Source: Prevotellaceae bacterium UBA7028 (GTDB lineage Bacteria; Bacteroidota; Bacteroidia; Bacteroidales; Bacteroidaceae). From it: a stretch of DNA of 26,009 nucleotides. The notes under the pieces are model-generated. The model saw nothing but the letters and a program-made list of their open reading frames with translations, had not been told where the DNA came from and did not search any database. The translations under genes were made by a program, and so were the position numbers. Position 1 is the stretch's first letter; the number at the start of each line of letters is the position of its first letter. The stretch spans positions 2,347-28,355 of the forward strand of contig DLBF01000110.1 of the NCBI GenBank assembly GCA_002494215.1, written 5' to 3'. This document shows positions 15,337 through 23,541 of the stretch, piece by piece.

Positions 15337-15424
15337 GCAACATGCCGTTTCGCTGATAGCAACATGCCGTTTCGCTGATAGCAATACGCCGTTTCGCTGA
15401 TAGCGACATGCCGTTTTGTTAGAG
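15337..15424. repeat. Four tandem 22-bp repeats between nanA and the rlpA-like gene
   Basis: Units start at 15337, 15359, 15381 and 15403. The first two are identical (GCAACATGCCGTTTCGCTGA...), the third has ATACG in place of CATG, and the fourth is diverged and overlaps the stop codon of the rlpA-like gene. There are no spacers. Confidence 0.9.
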
Positions 15425-15925
15425 CGGCTTCAGTGGCGGAAGGGAATCAATCTTCCATTCTGGCGAGTAGTCCTTGCCCACGTTCACAGTGCCGAACTCC
15501 AGTTCGGGTATCTTCGCGGGTTTTGCCTTCAGAGGGACGATGTTCTCGTTGTATTCCGTAATCTCCACCTCGGCAAAGCCCAGGCGAACGATGCCCAGTA
15601 TGCGGGCTGCTGCAATACTGATGTCGATGCAATACTTGCCGCCAAAGGGCCCGCGATCTGTTACGCGGACAATGACTTCGCGACCGTTTTTGATATTCTT
15701 TACCTTGAGTCGGGTGCCAAAGGGAAAGGTGCGGTGAGCGCAGGTAAGACTGTCTTTATGGAAACGCTCTCCGTTGGCTGTGAATCGTCCGTGGGCATCA
15801 TACCAGGAAGCTTTTCCCTTTATGGTTTTGGGGGATTTCTCTGAGGTAGGATCTGCCCATGCAGGCTGCAGAAAGATGCAGGCGACAAGGCATATAGCCA
15901 GACGTATGAAATGAAGATGTTTCAT
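15419..15925 (-). CDS. rlpA: RlpA-like septal ring lytic transglycosylase
   Basis: The start at 15925 is preferred because it begins a signal peptide (MKHLHFIRLAICLVACIFLQ, cut near PAWA); the longer frame to 16021 only adds translated repeat sequence. The 168-residue product has a double-psi beta-barrel: GKASWYDAHGRFTANGERF, CAHRTFPFGTRLKV with His64, and VRVTDRGPF with Asp90. His and Asp are 26 apart, as in the catalytic pair of Pseudomonas RlpA (His131/Asp157). RlpA cleaves glycan strands stripped of peptides. There is no SPOR domain and no lipobox, so septal targeting by SPOR is not expected. The C-terminal 45 residues are a divergent tail. Confidence 0.88.
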   Translation of the reverse strand: MKHLHFIRLAICLVACIFLQPAWADPTSEKSPKTIKGKASWYDAHGRFTANGERFHKDSLTCAHRTFPFGTRLKVKNIKNGREVIVRVTDRGPFGGKYCIDISIAAARILGIVRLGFAEVEITEYNENIVPLKAKPAKIPELEFGTVNVGKDYSPEWKIDSLPPLKPL

Positions 15926-16005
15926 AGGACCAGTATAGTTTAGGGTGTGCAAGTTCGACTTTTTTTCCTTAAATGCCAAATAATTTGACGTTTTTTTCGT
16001 GGAAC

Positions 16006-16026
16006 ATTGAATATTGAACATTGAAC
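16006..16026. repeat. Heptanucleotide repeat upstream of the rlpA-like gene
   Basis: ATTGAAT, ATTGAAC, ATTGAAC in perfect 7-bp register, in the divergent intergenic region shared with the SGNH gene. The same words occur inside the coding sequence at 5428-5460. Confidence 0.85.
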
Positions 16027-16052
16027 TTTATTCTCTTATGGAGAAAATTTCG

Positions 16053-16060
16053 TAATTTTG
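16053..16060 (+). promoter_or_regulatory. -7 element of the SGNH-SGNH-MBOAT operon
   Basis: TAATTTTG fits TAnnTTTG, with TTTA at 16027-16030 as a poor, slightly distant -33 candidate (22-bp spacer). It would start transcription about 20 nt before the ATG at 16088. Confidence 0.55.
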
Positions 16061-16087
16061 CGCCGTTTTTCGTGAAGAATAGTTAAG

Positions 16088-17521
16088 ATGAAACCCCGTT
16101 ATATTGTTTTGTTTATCGTTTGCCTGCTGTTAGGGCTTGCTTTGCTGTGTATGCTATTCCCTAGGGGTGGTATTCGTTTGGGAAACACCACGTTGCGTTT
16201 CCCTGCTTTGGCAGAGGTGCTGGATGTGCCCGAGGAGACTGTGGATACCGATACTATAGCCATACTCTCGCCTGAGGAGATTATGGAGCAGCGCTTGGCT
16301 GCGCTGAAGACGGAGAAGATGGAGGAGTTCAACCTCTATTGCCAGACCAATCCTGCCCGCCTGTATCTGCCCAACGACGATGAGACATATCTGGATGCTT
16401 TCTTTGAGAAGATGCAGAATGCCGGTAACAAGCATCTGCGTATTATGCATTATGGCGATTCACAGATAGAATGTGACCGTATCACCAGTTTCCTGCGCCA
16501 GGAGTTTCAGGAGGAATTCGGGGGCTGTGGCGTAGGTCTTATTCCAGCCCTACAGACTGTTCCCACCTATACCACGAGCCAGAGTCTTTCTGGCAGTGCT
16601 ACCCAATATCTGGCCTTTGGTCCTGCTGATTCGCGTGGCAACAGCGACTTCTATGGTCCTATGGCCAAGCGGACGGAGATTCATGGAGCTGCTTCCATCA
16701 GCATATCAGCAAGGGGCGGAAAAGACTATTCTCATTCCTGCTCCTTTAACAAGGTTACCGTTCTAACCAAGGATGCGGCCGATCTGCATCTGGTGGTACG
16801 CGGAGATACCATTGCCATGGACTCCACCAATGTGGGCGAGATGTACTTCTATACGGCAAGGTTGGGCGGTGGCGCTTCGTCAGCTACCCTTGGCGTGAAA
16901 GGACATGCCTCTATCCTGGGTATCCAATTGGATGGTTCAAAGGGTGTTAACGTTGACAATCTGCCTATGCGCGGTTGTTCCGGTCCTGAGTTGCTGAACA
17001 TCAGCAGGGCATCCATACGTCCCTTCCTTGGCAGAGAGAATGTGGGTCTTATCCTGCTGCAGTACGGAGGCAACAGTGTTCCCTATCTTACCAAGGCTAA
17101 GTTGCCTGGTTACAAGGAGCGTATGAAGAATGTGATAAATATGTTCCGCCAGATGGCTCCAGAGGCAAGGATAATCTTCATAGGTCCGTCTGATATGGCG
17201 ACAACAGACTCCACGGGGGCCGTCCGTTCCTATTCGGTATTGCCAGAGACGGTTAAGACCCTGAGGGAGGCTGCCAATGAATCGGGGGCTGCCTTCTGGA
17301 ATATGTACGAAGTGATGGGCGGAACCGGCAGTATGTCTAAGTGGGTGCGTTCCGGTCTGGCTGGTTCGGACTATGTTCATTTTACCCCTGGTGGAGCCAA
17401 GAAGATGGCTCACATGCTATACGAGACGTTGCAGTTCTATTATAAGTTTTACAGGTTCCGTTCTGGACAGGATAAGGTTGAACTTCCGGAAGGAGATTCC
17501 CTGTCAGTTGATTCGCTATGA
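16088..17521 (+). CDS. Membrane-anchored SGNH hydrolase-fold protein
   Basis: This 477-residue protein has one N-terminal membrane segment (residues about 5-25) without an evident cleavage site, so it is probably anchored in the inner membrane and faces the periplasm. It shows SGNH features: GDSQIE with Ser125, ILLQYGGNS as block III, and DYVHF with Asp428 and His431. A beta-rich insert lies between blocks I and III (about 165-285). Its stop overlaps the next start by 4 bp. Next to an MBOAT acyltransferase, the probable role is acyl transfer to, or removal from, a cell-envelope polymer, as for AlgJ/AlgX or PatB. The substrate is not indicated. The acidic C-terminal tail (about 465-477) is unremarkable. 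Confidence 0.82.
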   Translation: MKPRYIVLFIVCLLLGLALLCMLFPRGGIRLGNTTLRFPALAEVLDVPEETVDTDTIAILSPEEIMEQRLAALKTEKMEEFNLYCQTNPARLYLPNDDETYLDAFFEKMQNAGNKHLRIMHYGDSQIECDRITSFLRQEFQEEFGGCGVGLIPALQTVPTYTTSQSLSGSATQYLAFGPADSRGNSDFYGPMAKRTEIHGAASISISARGGKDYSHSCSFNKVTVLTKDAADLHLVVRGDTIAMDSTNVGEMYFYTARLGGGASSATLGVKGHASILGIQLDGSKGVNVDNLPMRGCSGPELLNISRASIRPFLGRENVGLILLQYGGNSVPYLTKAKLPGYKERMKNVINMFRQMAPEARIIFIGPSDMATTDSTGAVRSYSVLPETVKTLREAANESGAAFWNMYEVMGGTGSMSKWVRSGLAGSDYVHFTPGGAKKMAHMLYETLQFYYKFYRFRSGQDKVELPEGDSLSVDSL

Positions 17522-18753
17522 CAAAGAGGTTGTTCATACTATTCCTTCTGTCGTTCTTTCTGCTCACTGGCAGTGCGCAACGCCTGAAGTGCGTCGAGGT
17601 TGACAACTATGATTATGTGAACTTCGATGCCTGCTATCTGCACTTCCCTGCACAGCACCATAGGTATGAAGCACTGTATCGCAAGATAGCGTATATCCGT
17701 AGGGGCGGCAGGGGCGTGGTGAACATCTTGCATGTGGGCGGAAGCCATGTGCAGGCCGGAGTGCTGAGTCACAGACTGCGGTGTAATTTCTCGCAGATAA
17801 TGCCTGAACGCCCTAAGAGCCGTGGACTGATGTTCCCCTTCAGGGCTATCCGTACCAATGCTCCTGCAGATTATCAATTTACAGCTTCAGGTAGCTGGAG
17901 GTCTTCCCGCTGTCTGGAGTTTTCCCCCTCTTATTCTCTGGGTTTGAGCGGTGCCGCTGCTGTAGCGACATCAGCAGAGTGCTCTTTGCATCTGAGCGTG
18001 GATGAGGCTTATTCTTTTCAGCGTCTCAGGGTGCTGGGCGAAGCAATGGGCGGAGAGGTTAGACCACTTATTGTGACAGCAGAGGCAGACACCTTGCATC
18101 CGTCGAAGGCAGGGAAGGATTTCCTATTTACCTTCCCCAAGACGACAAATGAATGTACCATTGTCTTTGAGGGCTTGGAAGGTAACGGTACCAGCTTTGT
18201 TTTGCGAGGTGTATGGCCAGAGCACGATGGGGTGGGGATAGCTTATTCCGAGAGCGGCATCAACGGTGCTGCTGTTCCCTCGTGGTTGCGATGCAAGCTC
18301 TTTGCAGAGGAGCTGAAAAGGTTGTGCCCTCCTGATTTGGTAATCTTCGGCATAGGAATTAATGATGCCAATGTGCCGACCAGCAGGTTCAGTGCCGAGG
18401 CTTTCAAGGCCAACTACCGGGAATTGATTAACAACATATTGGCCGTAAACCCCAGTACTGCCTTCCTATTCATTACTAATAACGACTGCCGCTTGCGTGT
18501 GGGACGTCGTCGTCATGTCTATAATGGCAACGGAAGTGTTGTGGAGCAGGCTATGACGGAACTGGCTCAGGAATTCAACGGGGCCGTCTTTAATCAGTTC
18601 CAGGTGATGGGCGGACTGGGCAGTAGCAGCGAATGGGTATCAGCCGGCCTGATGAACAGGGATCATGTTCATTTCCTCTCGCCGGGATACCGCTTGATGG
18701 GTGATTTGATTTACAATGCTTTTGTGCAGGATTACAACGATTATCTAAGATAA
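17518..18753 (+). CDS. Second SGNH-fold protein, variant GGSH motif
   Basis: This 411-residue protein has a signal peptide (1-20, ending GSA). Block I reads HVGGSHVQA: the nucleophile position (Ser76) is kept but the usual Asp before it is Gly. Block III reads FGIGINDAN and the C-terminal motif is DHVHF (Asp382, His385), so the triad may be complete. The architecture parallels the preceding gene (beta-rich middle, QVMGGLGSSSEWVSAGL near the end like VMGGTGSMSKWVRSGL), so the two look like diverged paralogues. It overlaps the first gene by 4 bp and the MBOAT gene follows after 3 bp. It is likely a periplasmic partner of the acyltransferase. Confidence 0.82.
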   Translation: MTKRLFILFLLSFFLLTGSAQRLKCVEVDNYDYVNFDACYLHFPAQHHRYEALYRKIAYIRRGGRGVVNILHVGGSHVQAGVLSHRLRCNFSQIMPERPKSRGLMFPFRAIRTNAPADYQFTASGSWRSSRCLEFSPSYSLGLSGAAAVATSAECSLHLSVDEAYSFQRLRVLGEAMGGEVRPLIVTAEADTLHPSKAGKDFLFTFPKTTNECTIVFEGLEGNGTSFVLRGVWPEHDGVGIAYSESGINGAAVPSWLRCKLFAEELKRLCPPDLVIFGIGINDANVPTSRFSAEAFKANYRELINNILAVNPSTAFLFITNNDCRLRVGRRRHVYNGNGSVVEQAMTELAQEFNGAVFNQFQVMGGLGSSSEWVSAGLMNRDHVHFLSPGYRLMGDLIYNAFVQDYNDYLR

Positions 18754-18756
18754 GAT

Positions 18757-20613
18757 ATGGATTTGTCAGATTTCATAAGATATATTCAGAACGTTTTTTC
18801 TTTCGACCCTGAGACTCCTCTGCTTTTCACGCAGTTCCAGTTCTGGGCATTCTTTAGTTTGGTGTTCATGGCGTTTGCATTCTTCCAACGAAAGGCATGG
18901 ATGCGCAACGCTTACCTTTTTGCCGTAAGTCTGCTGTTCTACTATAAGACCAGCGGTGCATTTGTAGGCTTATTGGTATTGGTCACCTGTTCGGACTTTC
19001 TCATTGCCCAGTTTATTTACAAGTGTAAGAAACAGTGGAAGAAGCGGGCTTGGCTGACGCTGAGCGTATGCATAGACTTGGGTATCCTGTGCTACTTCAA
19101 GTACAGCTATTTCATTGCTGATATCCTGAACCAGATGCTTGGAACCCAAATAGAGGTCACTAATGTGGCAGCGAAATGGCTGAACGAACTGACCGCAACC
19201 TCATATTTTGGTGTTGATAAGATTATCCTGCCTGTGGGTATCTCGTTCTATACCTTCCAGATTGTGAGCTATACGGCTGATGTGTACAAGGGGTTGGTGA
19301 AGCCTGTTAGGAATATTCTGGACTTTGGCTTCTACGTAAGTTTCTTCCCACAGCTTGTGGCAGGCCCTATTGTCAAGGCCAGCGACTTCATTCCCCAGTT
19401 GTATCGCAAGTATTTCCTGAGCCGCAGGCAGTTCGGTATTGCCATCTTCTGGATACTGAATGGTCTGATAAAGAAGATTGTGCTGAGCGACTACCTGGCT
19501 GTGAACTTCATAGACAGGGTCTTCGACAATCCCATGCTCTTTACGGGGTTCGAGAATCTTTCGGCTCTGTTCCTGTACTCTCTGCAGGTGTATGCCGATT
19601 TCTCGGGTTATACCGATATTGCCATAGGATTGAGTATGCTGATGGGCTTCCATCTTCCTCGCAACTTCAATTCACCATACAAGGCAGCCAACTGTAGTAA
19701 CTTCTGGAAACGTTGGCACATCAGTCTGAGCCGTTGGTTGCAGACCTATCTGTATATTCCCCTTGGTGGTAACAGGAATATCACTTTCGGAACGATTCTT
19801 TGGATAGCTATCCTCACCCTCTCGGCTCTGATTCTGAGCGGTAACCTGTATGTTTGTGCGGGAGCCTTGGTACTGGCAACAGCTGTGATACTGACTGCCT
19901 GGTATTGCCCAGATAGGCGTCGTAAGATATGGGCCAACCTGAACAGTATGATAACCATGCTGTTGGGCGGTTTGTGGCACGGAGCCAGTATGAACTTCCT
20001 GATATGGGGCGGTCTGAATGGTGTCGGAATGGTGGTGTTCAAGTTCTGGCGTGATGCCTCGCTGCTGGTTCGCTCCTTGGGTAGCACCGTGGTTGTGATT
20101 GTCCTGTGGGTGCTGACAACGCAAGCTCCCTCACCTGTGTGGAACCTGTTCTTGGCATACGTAGCCTTTATTATGGTAAGTGCTTGGATAAAATGGGGCT
20201 ACGGTAGGTTGAACTTGCCACATTGCTGGGGATGGCTGGAGCACTCGTGGTGCATTCTGGTAACATTCACCTTTATCACCTTTACCCGTCTGTTCTTCCG
20301 CTCGGGTTCTAACCTTGACCCCGCCACAGCCAATGAGACGGCTTGGAATACAGCCTCTAATATGGTAACAAGGATTGGGTCTGCTTGGAGTGGAAATGCT
20401 TGGGAGATTGTGCAGGCATACAGTAGTGTCTTTACCTTATTTATTATAGGAATGATAATCCACTGGTTGCCAGAGAACTTGAAGAGGCGCTACCGTCTGA
20501 GTTTTGCCATGCTGCCCATTCCTGTGATGTGCCTGGCATGTGTCATAGCTGTCTTTGTTGTCTATCAGTTCGTGACGGCCAAGATGCAACCGTTCATTTA
20601 TTTCCAGTTCTGA
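18757..20613 (+). CDS. MBOAT family O-acyltransferase (AlgI/PatA-like)
   Basis: This 618-residue protein has a dozen or so membrane segments. Signature regions: PVGISFYTFQIVSYTADVY (160-178), FFPQLVAGPI (196-205), YADFSGYTDIAIGLSMLMGF (279-298), FWKRWHISLSRWLQTYLYIP (316-335) and GGLWHGAS (404-411) with His408 as the conserved catalytic histidine. The second usual histidine of this region (WGxxHG) is Asn421 (WGGLNG). Residues about 341-390, between GGNR and the RRKIWANLN segment, form an extra hydrophobic hairpin relative to the short loop I expect in AlgI/PatA. MBOATs of this type carry acyl groups, usually acetyl, across the membrane for partner SGNH proteins. The target polymer is unknown; it may be an exopolysaccharide or peptidoglycan. 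Confidence 0.9.
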   Translation: MDLSDFIRYIQNVFSFDPETPLLFTQFQFWAFFSLVFMAFAFFQRKAWMRNAYLFAVSLLFYYKTSGAFVGLLVLVTCSDFLIAQFIYKCKKQWKKRAWLTLSVCIDLGILCYFKYSYFIADILNQMLGTQIEVTNVAAKWLNELTATSYFGVDKIILPVGISFYTFQIVSYTADVYKGLVKPVRNILDFGFYVSFFPQLVAGPIVKASDFIPQLYRKYFLSRRQFGIAIFWILNGLIKKIVLSDYLAVNFIDRVFDNPMLFTGFENLSALFLYSLQVYADFSGYTDIAIGLSMLMGFHLPRNFNSPYKAANCSNFWKRWHISLSRWLQTYLYIPLGGNRNITFGTILWIAILTLSALILSGNLYVCAGALVLATAVILTAWYCPDRRRKIWANLNSMITMLLGGLWHGASMNFLIWGGLNGVGMVVFKFWRDASLLVRSLGSTVVVIVLWVLTTQAPSPVWNLFLAYVAFIMVSAWIKWGYGRLNLPHCWGWLEHSWCILVTFTFITFTRLFFRSGSNLDPATANETAWNTASNMVTRIGSAWSGNAWEIVQAYSSVFTLFIIGMIIHWLPENLKRRYRLSFAMLPIPVMCLACVIAVFVVYQFVTAKMQPFIYFQF

Positions 20614-20675
20614 CAAATGCAGGTGGCAGAAAAGGTGAAAACTTGTTATAAAGTACGTAAAATTATGTATAATCC

Positions 20676-20706
20676 TTGCAGGGGTCTGCAAAAATCTTTA
20701 TCTTCG
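20676..20706 (+). promoter_or_regulatory. Promoter for the secreted SGNH hydrolase gene
   Basis: TTGC (20676-20679), 19 bp, TATCTTCG (20699-20706): one base off the -7 consensus, and -33 close to TTTG. The start would lie about 33 nt before the ATG at 20746. Confidence 0.55.
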
Positions 20707-20745
20707 CAATATAAAAAGTAACTATTTAATCTAAGAATAAAGATA

Positions 20746-21438
20746 ATGAAAACAAAAACAATTCTCTTTATGATGCTGTCAATGATGGCAGTGAGTGTAA
20801 ACGCACAAAAACACGAGTTTGCAAACTGGAAACGTTATGCTCAGGCAAATACAGAGCTGGGCGCTCCTGCTAAGGGTGAGAAGCGCGTTGTATTGATGGG
20901 TAACTCCATTACCGACGGTTGGCCAGGCAAGCGCCCCGAATTTTTCAAGGAAAACAAGATTATCGGTCGTGGAATCGGTGGCCAGACCAGCTATCAGTTT
21001 CTTCTTCGCTTCCGCGAGGATGTAATCAACCTCCAACCCAAGGTTGTTGTTATTAACTACGGAACCAACGATATCGCAGAGAATACAGGTGCATACAACG
21101 AGGACTTGACATTCGGTAATGTCTGCTCAATGGTTGAGTTGGCAAAGTATCACAAATGCAAGGTCATCCTGACCAGCTGTCTGCCTGCAGGAGGTTTCAG
21201 CTGGCGTCCGGCCATAACGGATGCTATGGAGAAGATTCGTCACCTGAATGCCCGTGTGCAGGAATATGCCAAGAAGAATAAGATCCCATATGTTGATTAC
21301 TTCAGCGCAATGGTTACTGCTGACGGCAAGGAGATGAGACCCGAGCTTGCTCAGGACACACCTGGTGTTCATCCCAATGTGGAGGGATACAAGATTATGG
21401 AAGGCTTGTTGCTTCCCGTAATCAAGAAATTACGCTAA
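20746..21438 (+). CDS. Secreted SGNH/GDSL hydrolase
   Basis: This 230-residue protein has a signal peptide ending VNA (residue 20). SGNH blocks: GNSITDGW (Ser54), GRGIGGQTS (Gly of block II), NYGTNDI (Asn108) and DTPGVHPN (His209). In most relatives the acid is three residues before His; here that position is Pro206 and Asp204 is five before it. The compact alpha/beta layout resembles bacterial platelet-activating-factor acetylhydrolase-type esterases. It has its own promoter and a following hairpin, so it may be a separate unit. It lies next to two other SGNH proteins and an MBOAT, which suggests a deacylating role on the same polymer, but that is inference. Confidence 0.87.
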   Translation: MKTKTILFMMLSMMAVSVNAQKHEFANWKRYAQANTELGAPAKGEKRVVLMGNSITDGWPGKRPEFFKENKIIGRGIGGQTSYQFLLRFREDVINLQPKVVVINYGTNDIAENTGAYNEDLTFGNVCSMVELAKYHKCKVILTSCLPAGGFSWRPAITDAMEKIRHLNARVQEYAKKNKIPYVDYFSAMVTADGKEMRPELAQDTPGVHPNVEGYKIMEGLLLPVIKKLR

Positions 21439-21451
21439 GAGAGATATATGT

Positions 21452-21477
21452 GTAAGTGCCGCCAATGCGGCACTTAC
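21452..21477 (+). terminator. Stem-loop terminator after the secreted SGNH gene
   Basis: Perfect 11-bp stem GTAAGTGCCGC / GCGGCACTTAC with a CAAT loop, 13 bp after the stop. The following tract (TTGTCATAA) is U-poor. The next gene starts 24 bp later without a clear promoter, so termination may be partial. Confidence 0.6.
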
Positions 21478-21501
21478 TTGTCATAACCTAAGAATCCTAT
21501 C

Positions 21502-22566
21502 ATGAACGATAATAATTATTGCCTAATTCTTGCCGGCGGTAATGGAAGCCGTCTGTGGCCTGTAAGTAGAACTACCTATCCCAAGCAGTTTATGGATTTG
21601 CTGGGTACGGGAAGGACTTTGTTGCAGCAGGCTTATGACCGCGTGGCACAATTTATTGACCCTTCACATATCTACATCTCAACCAACGTTCAATATCTTC
21701 CTATTGTATATGAACAGCTGCCACAGGTAGATGATGTTCATATTCTGGAGGAGCCTATACGTCGTGGAACCTTAGCTGCCGTAGCATGGGGTACTGTGGT
21801 GATAGCCAAGGAAAATCCCAAGGCCAGGATATTTGTATCCCCCTCAGACCATTTGATAATGAAGGAGGCTGATTTCGAGAAGGATGTCCTCTCTGCGATG
21901 GATTTTGTGGGGAAGAATGATTGTCTGTTGGTTACCGGCATGCATCCCACAAGACCAGAAACAGGATATGGCTATTTGCAGATCGACGATGACCGACAGG
22001 TAGGAGAGCGTATTTATCCGGTAAGGTCCTTTACGGAGAAACCTAACGAGGAGTTTGCCAACATATTCCTTCAGGAGGGAAGTTTCTATTGGAATACGGG
22101 TCTCTTCTATTTCAACGTGGATGTCATGCTGAGAAAATTGTATGATTTGGTTCCTGAGTATCAGGTAGAGATTCCGCGTATGATGGCAGAGGCAGAATTT
22201 GCTGACCCCAAGTCCGTTCCCGATTTCTTCAGTCGTTTGCCGAATCTGAATGTTGACGTCAGTATTCTTGAGAAGAGCGATAATGTTTACATGCAGCAAG
22301 GACATTTTGAGTGGGCAGACCTGGGAACATGGGCCAGTATCTATGATGATGCTCCTAGTGATGAGGAGGGAAATGTTCTGCTGAACACGAAGGCTTATCT
22401 GTACGAAAGTCAGAACAATATTATCCGCCTTCCAAAGGGCCGCACAGCTGTCGTTAAGGGCCTGAGTGACTATGTAATAGCAGAAGAGGGCGAAATCCTA
22501 ATGATTTGCCCTCGTGCTGATGTGGCTGCCATGCGTAAGATGCATACAGACACCAAATTCTCTTAA
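21502..22566 (+). CDS. manC: Mannose-1-phosphate guanylyltransferase
   Basis: This 354-residue nucleotidyltransferase makes GDP-mannose from mannose-1-phosphate and GTP. Motifs: LILAGGNGSRLWPVSRTTYP (9-28) with KQF following, VSPSDHLI, TGMHPTRPETGYGYLQ, FTEKP, WNTGLFYFNVDVM and FEWADLGTWASIYDD. It is the single-domain form, without the C-terminal phosphomannose isomerase/cupin domain of longer ManC proteins. GDP-mannose feeds surface glycan, capsule or GDP-fucose synthesis, which fits the neighbouring polymer acylation genes. Its stop lies 8 bp from the convergent HIT gene stop, with a small AAGATATATCTT palindrome (22565-22576) between them. Confidence 0.92.
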   Translation: MNDNNYCLILAGGNGSRLWPVSRTTYPKQFMDLLGTGRTLLQQAYDRVAQFIDPSHIYISTNVQYLPIVYEQLPQVDDVHILEEPIRRGTLAAVAWGTVVIAKENPKARIFVSPSDHLIMKEADFEKDVLSAMDFVGKNDCLLVTGMHPTRPETGYGYLQIDDDRQVGERIYPVRSFTEKPNEEFANIFLQEGSFYWNTGLFYFNVDVMLRKLYDLVPEYQVEIPRMMAEAEFADPKSVPDFFSRLPNLNVDVSILEKSDNVYMQQGHFEWADLGTWASIYDDAPSDEEGNVLLNTKAYLYESQNNIIRLPKGRTAVVKGLSDYVIAEEGEILMICPRADVAAMRKMHTDTKFS

Positions 22567-22574
22567 GATATATC

Positions 22575-22967
22575 TTATAACTCTTTGCGGATAGAGGCTG
22601 CTATTTGCTGAAACTCCTCAGTGGTCAGTTCCAGATGAGGATTGGTGAAACGCATATCAGCCTCACTCTGCATGGGTACCAAGTGGATGTGGGCGTGGGG
22701 AACTTCCAGGCCCAATACACATTGTCCTACTTTTACGCAGGGGATAGCTTTCTTTATAGCTATTGCAACCTTCTTGGCAAATACCTGAAGGCCAGCCAGT
22801 TCCTCGTCGGTAAGGTCGAAAATGTAGTCAACCTCACGTTTGGGAATTACCAATGTATGACCCTTCTGAAGGGGGCTGATGTCGAGGAAAGCGAAGTATT
22901 TGTCGTCCTCGGCAATCTTGTAGCAGGGAATTTCTCCAGCTACAATGCGTGAGAAGATACTTGCCAT
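22575..22967 (-). CDS. HIT family protein
   Basis: This 130-residue protein shows the histidine triad HAHIHL (pattern H-x-H-x-H-x-x), the N-terminal FSRIVAGEIPCYKIAED and the GHTLVIPKREV strand, as in bacterial HINT/PKCI-like nucleotide phosphoramidases. These hydrolyse nucleoside phosphoramidates; the physiological substrate is usually unknown. It is 5 bp downstream of greA and probably cotranscribed with it. Length is typical. No signal peptide. Confidence 0.92.
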   Translation of the reverse strand: MASIFSRIVAGEIPCYKIAEDDKYFAFLDISPLQKGHTLVIPKREVDYIFDLTDEELAGLQVFAKKVAIAIKKAIPCVKVGQCVLGLEVPHAHIHLVPMQSEADMRFTNPHLELTTEEFQQIAASIRKEL

Positions 22968-22972
22968 AGTGC

Positions 22973-23440
22973 TTATTCAAATTTAATGCTTACTACTTCC
23001 AGTTGAATGGTGCCGGCAGGAACCTTTACCTCGGCAATCTCGCCAACCTTCTTGCCCAGCAATCCTTTTGCGATGGGAGTCTCGACGCTCAACTTGCCAG
23101 CACGCAGGTCAGCCTCTGTGGCACTGACGATGGTGTACTTCATCTGCTGCTTGGTCTTAACGTTGCGCAGCTCCACGGTAGAGAGGATCTGTACGGTGCT
23201 GGTGTCCATCTGGCTGGTGTCGATAATCTTAGCTTCCATGATGGTTTTCTTCAGCAGCGCAATCTCTGTCTCCAGCTTGCCTTGCCATTCTTTTGCCGCA
23301 TCATATTCTGCGTTCTCTGAAAGATCGCCCTTGTCGCGTGCCTCAGCAATTGCGGCGCTTGCTGCGGGTCTGTCAACACTCTCCATGTGCTGAAGTTTTG
23401 CTACCAATTCATCGTAGCCTTTCTGTGAAATGTATGCCAT
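22973..23440 (-). CDS. greA: Transcription elongation factor GreA
   Basis: This 155-residue protein matches GreA: an N-terminal coiled coil with the acidic tip GDLSENAEYDAAKEWQGKLE, and a C-terminal FKBP-like domain (ETPIAKGLLGKKVGEIAEV, then VPAGTIQLEVVSI). It reactivates backtracked RNA polymerase by stimulating transcript cleavage. It has its own consensus promoter and a leader of about 125 nt with a possible attenuator, and is followed closely by the HIT gene. Confidence 0.95.
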   Translation of the reverse strand: MAYISQKGYDELVAKLQHMESVDRPAASAAIAEARDKGDLSENAEYDAAKEWQGKLETEIALLKKTIMEAKIIDTSQMDTSTVQILSTVELRNVKTKQQMKYTIVSATEADLRAGKLSVETPIAKGLLGKKVGEIAEVKVPAGTIQLEVVSIKFE

Positions 23441-23503
23441 ATTCTTGTTTTTTGTTTTGTTTTAGCTTCTTGTTTGTTTTCACGGCTCCTCCTTTTTTAT
23501 AAC

Positions 23504-23541
23504 GTAAAAGAAAAAGAATCCCAGCGCTAATGCCGGAACCC
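23504..23541 (-). terminator. Possible attenuator in the greA leader
   Basis: On the minus strand GGGTTCCGGC (23541-23532) can pair with GCTGGGATTC-side bases (23525-23516) using six Watson-Crick and four G-U pairs around a 6-base loop. It is directly followed by a U-rich tract (about 23515-23504). It starts about 25 nt after the predicted transcription start. The stem is weak because of the wobbles, so this is tentative. Confidence 0.4.

Noticed and set aside
15926..16021. Longer N-terminus of the RlpA-like protein
   Set aside because: The added 32 residues come from repeat-rich intergenic DNA and precede a good signal peptide starting at 15925.
23441..23490. Leader peptide after GGAGGAG upstream of greA (GTG start)
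   Set aside because: Shine-Dalgarno use is weak in Bacteroidota, and the frame runs into greA out of register without supporting signal.
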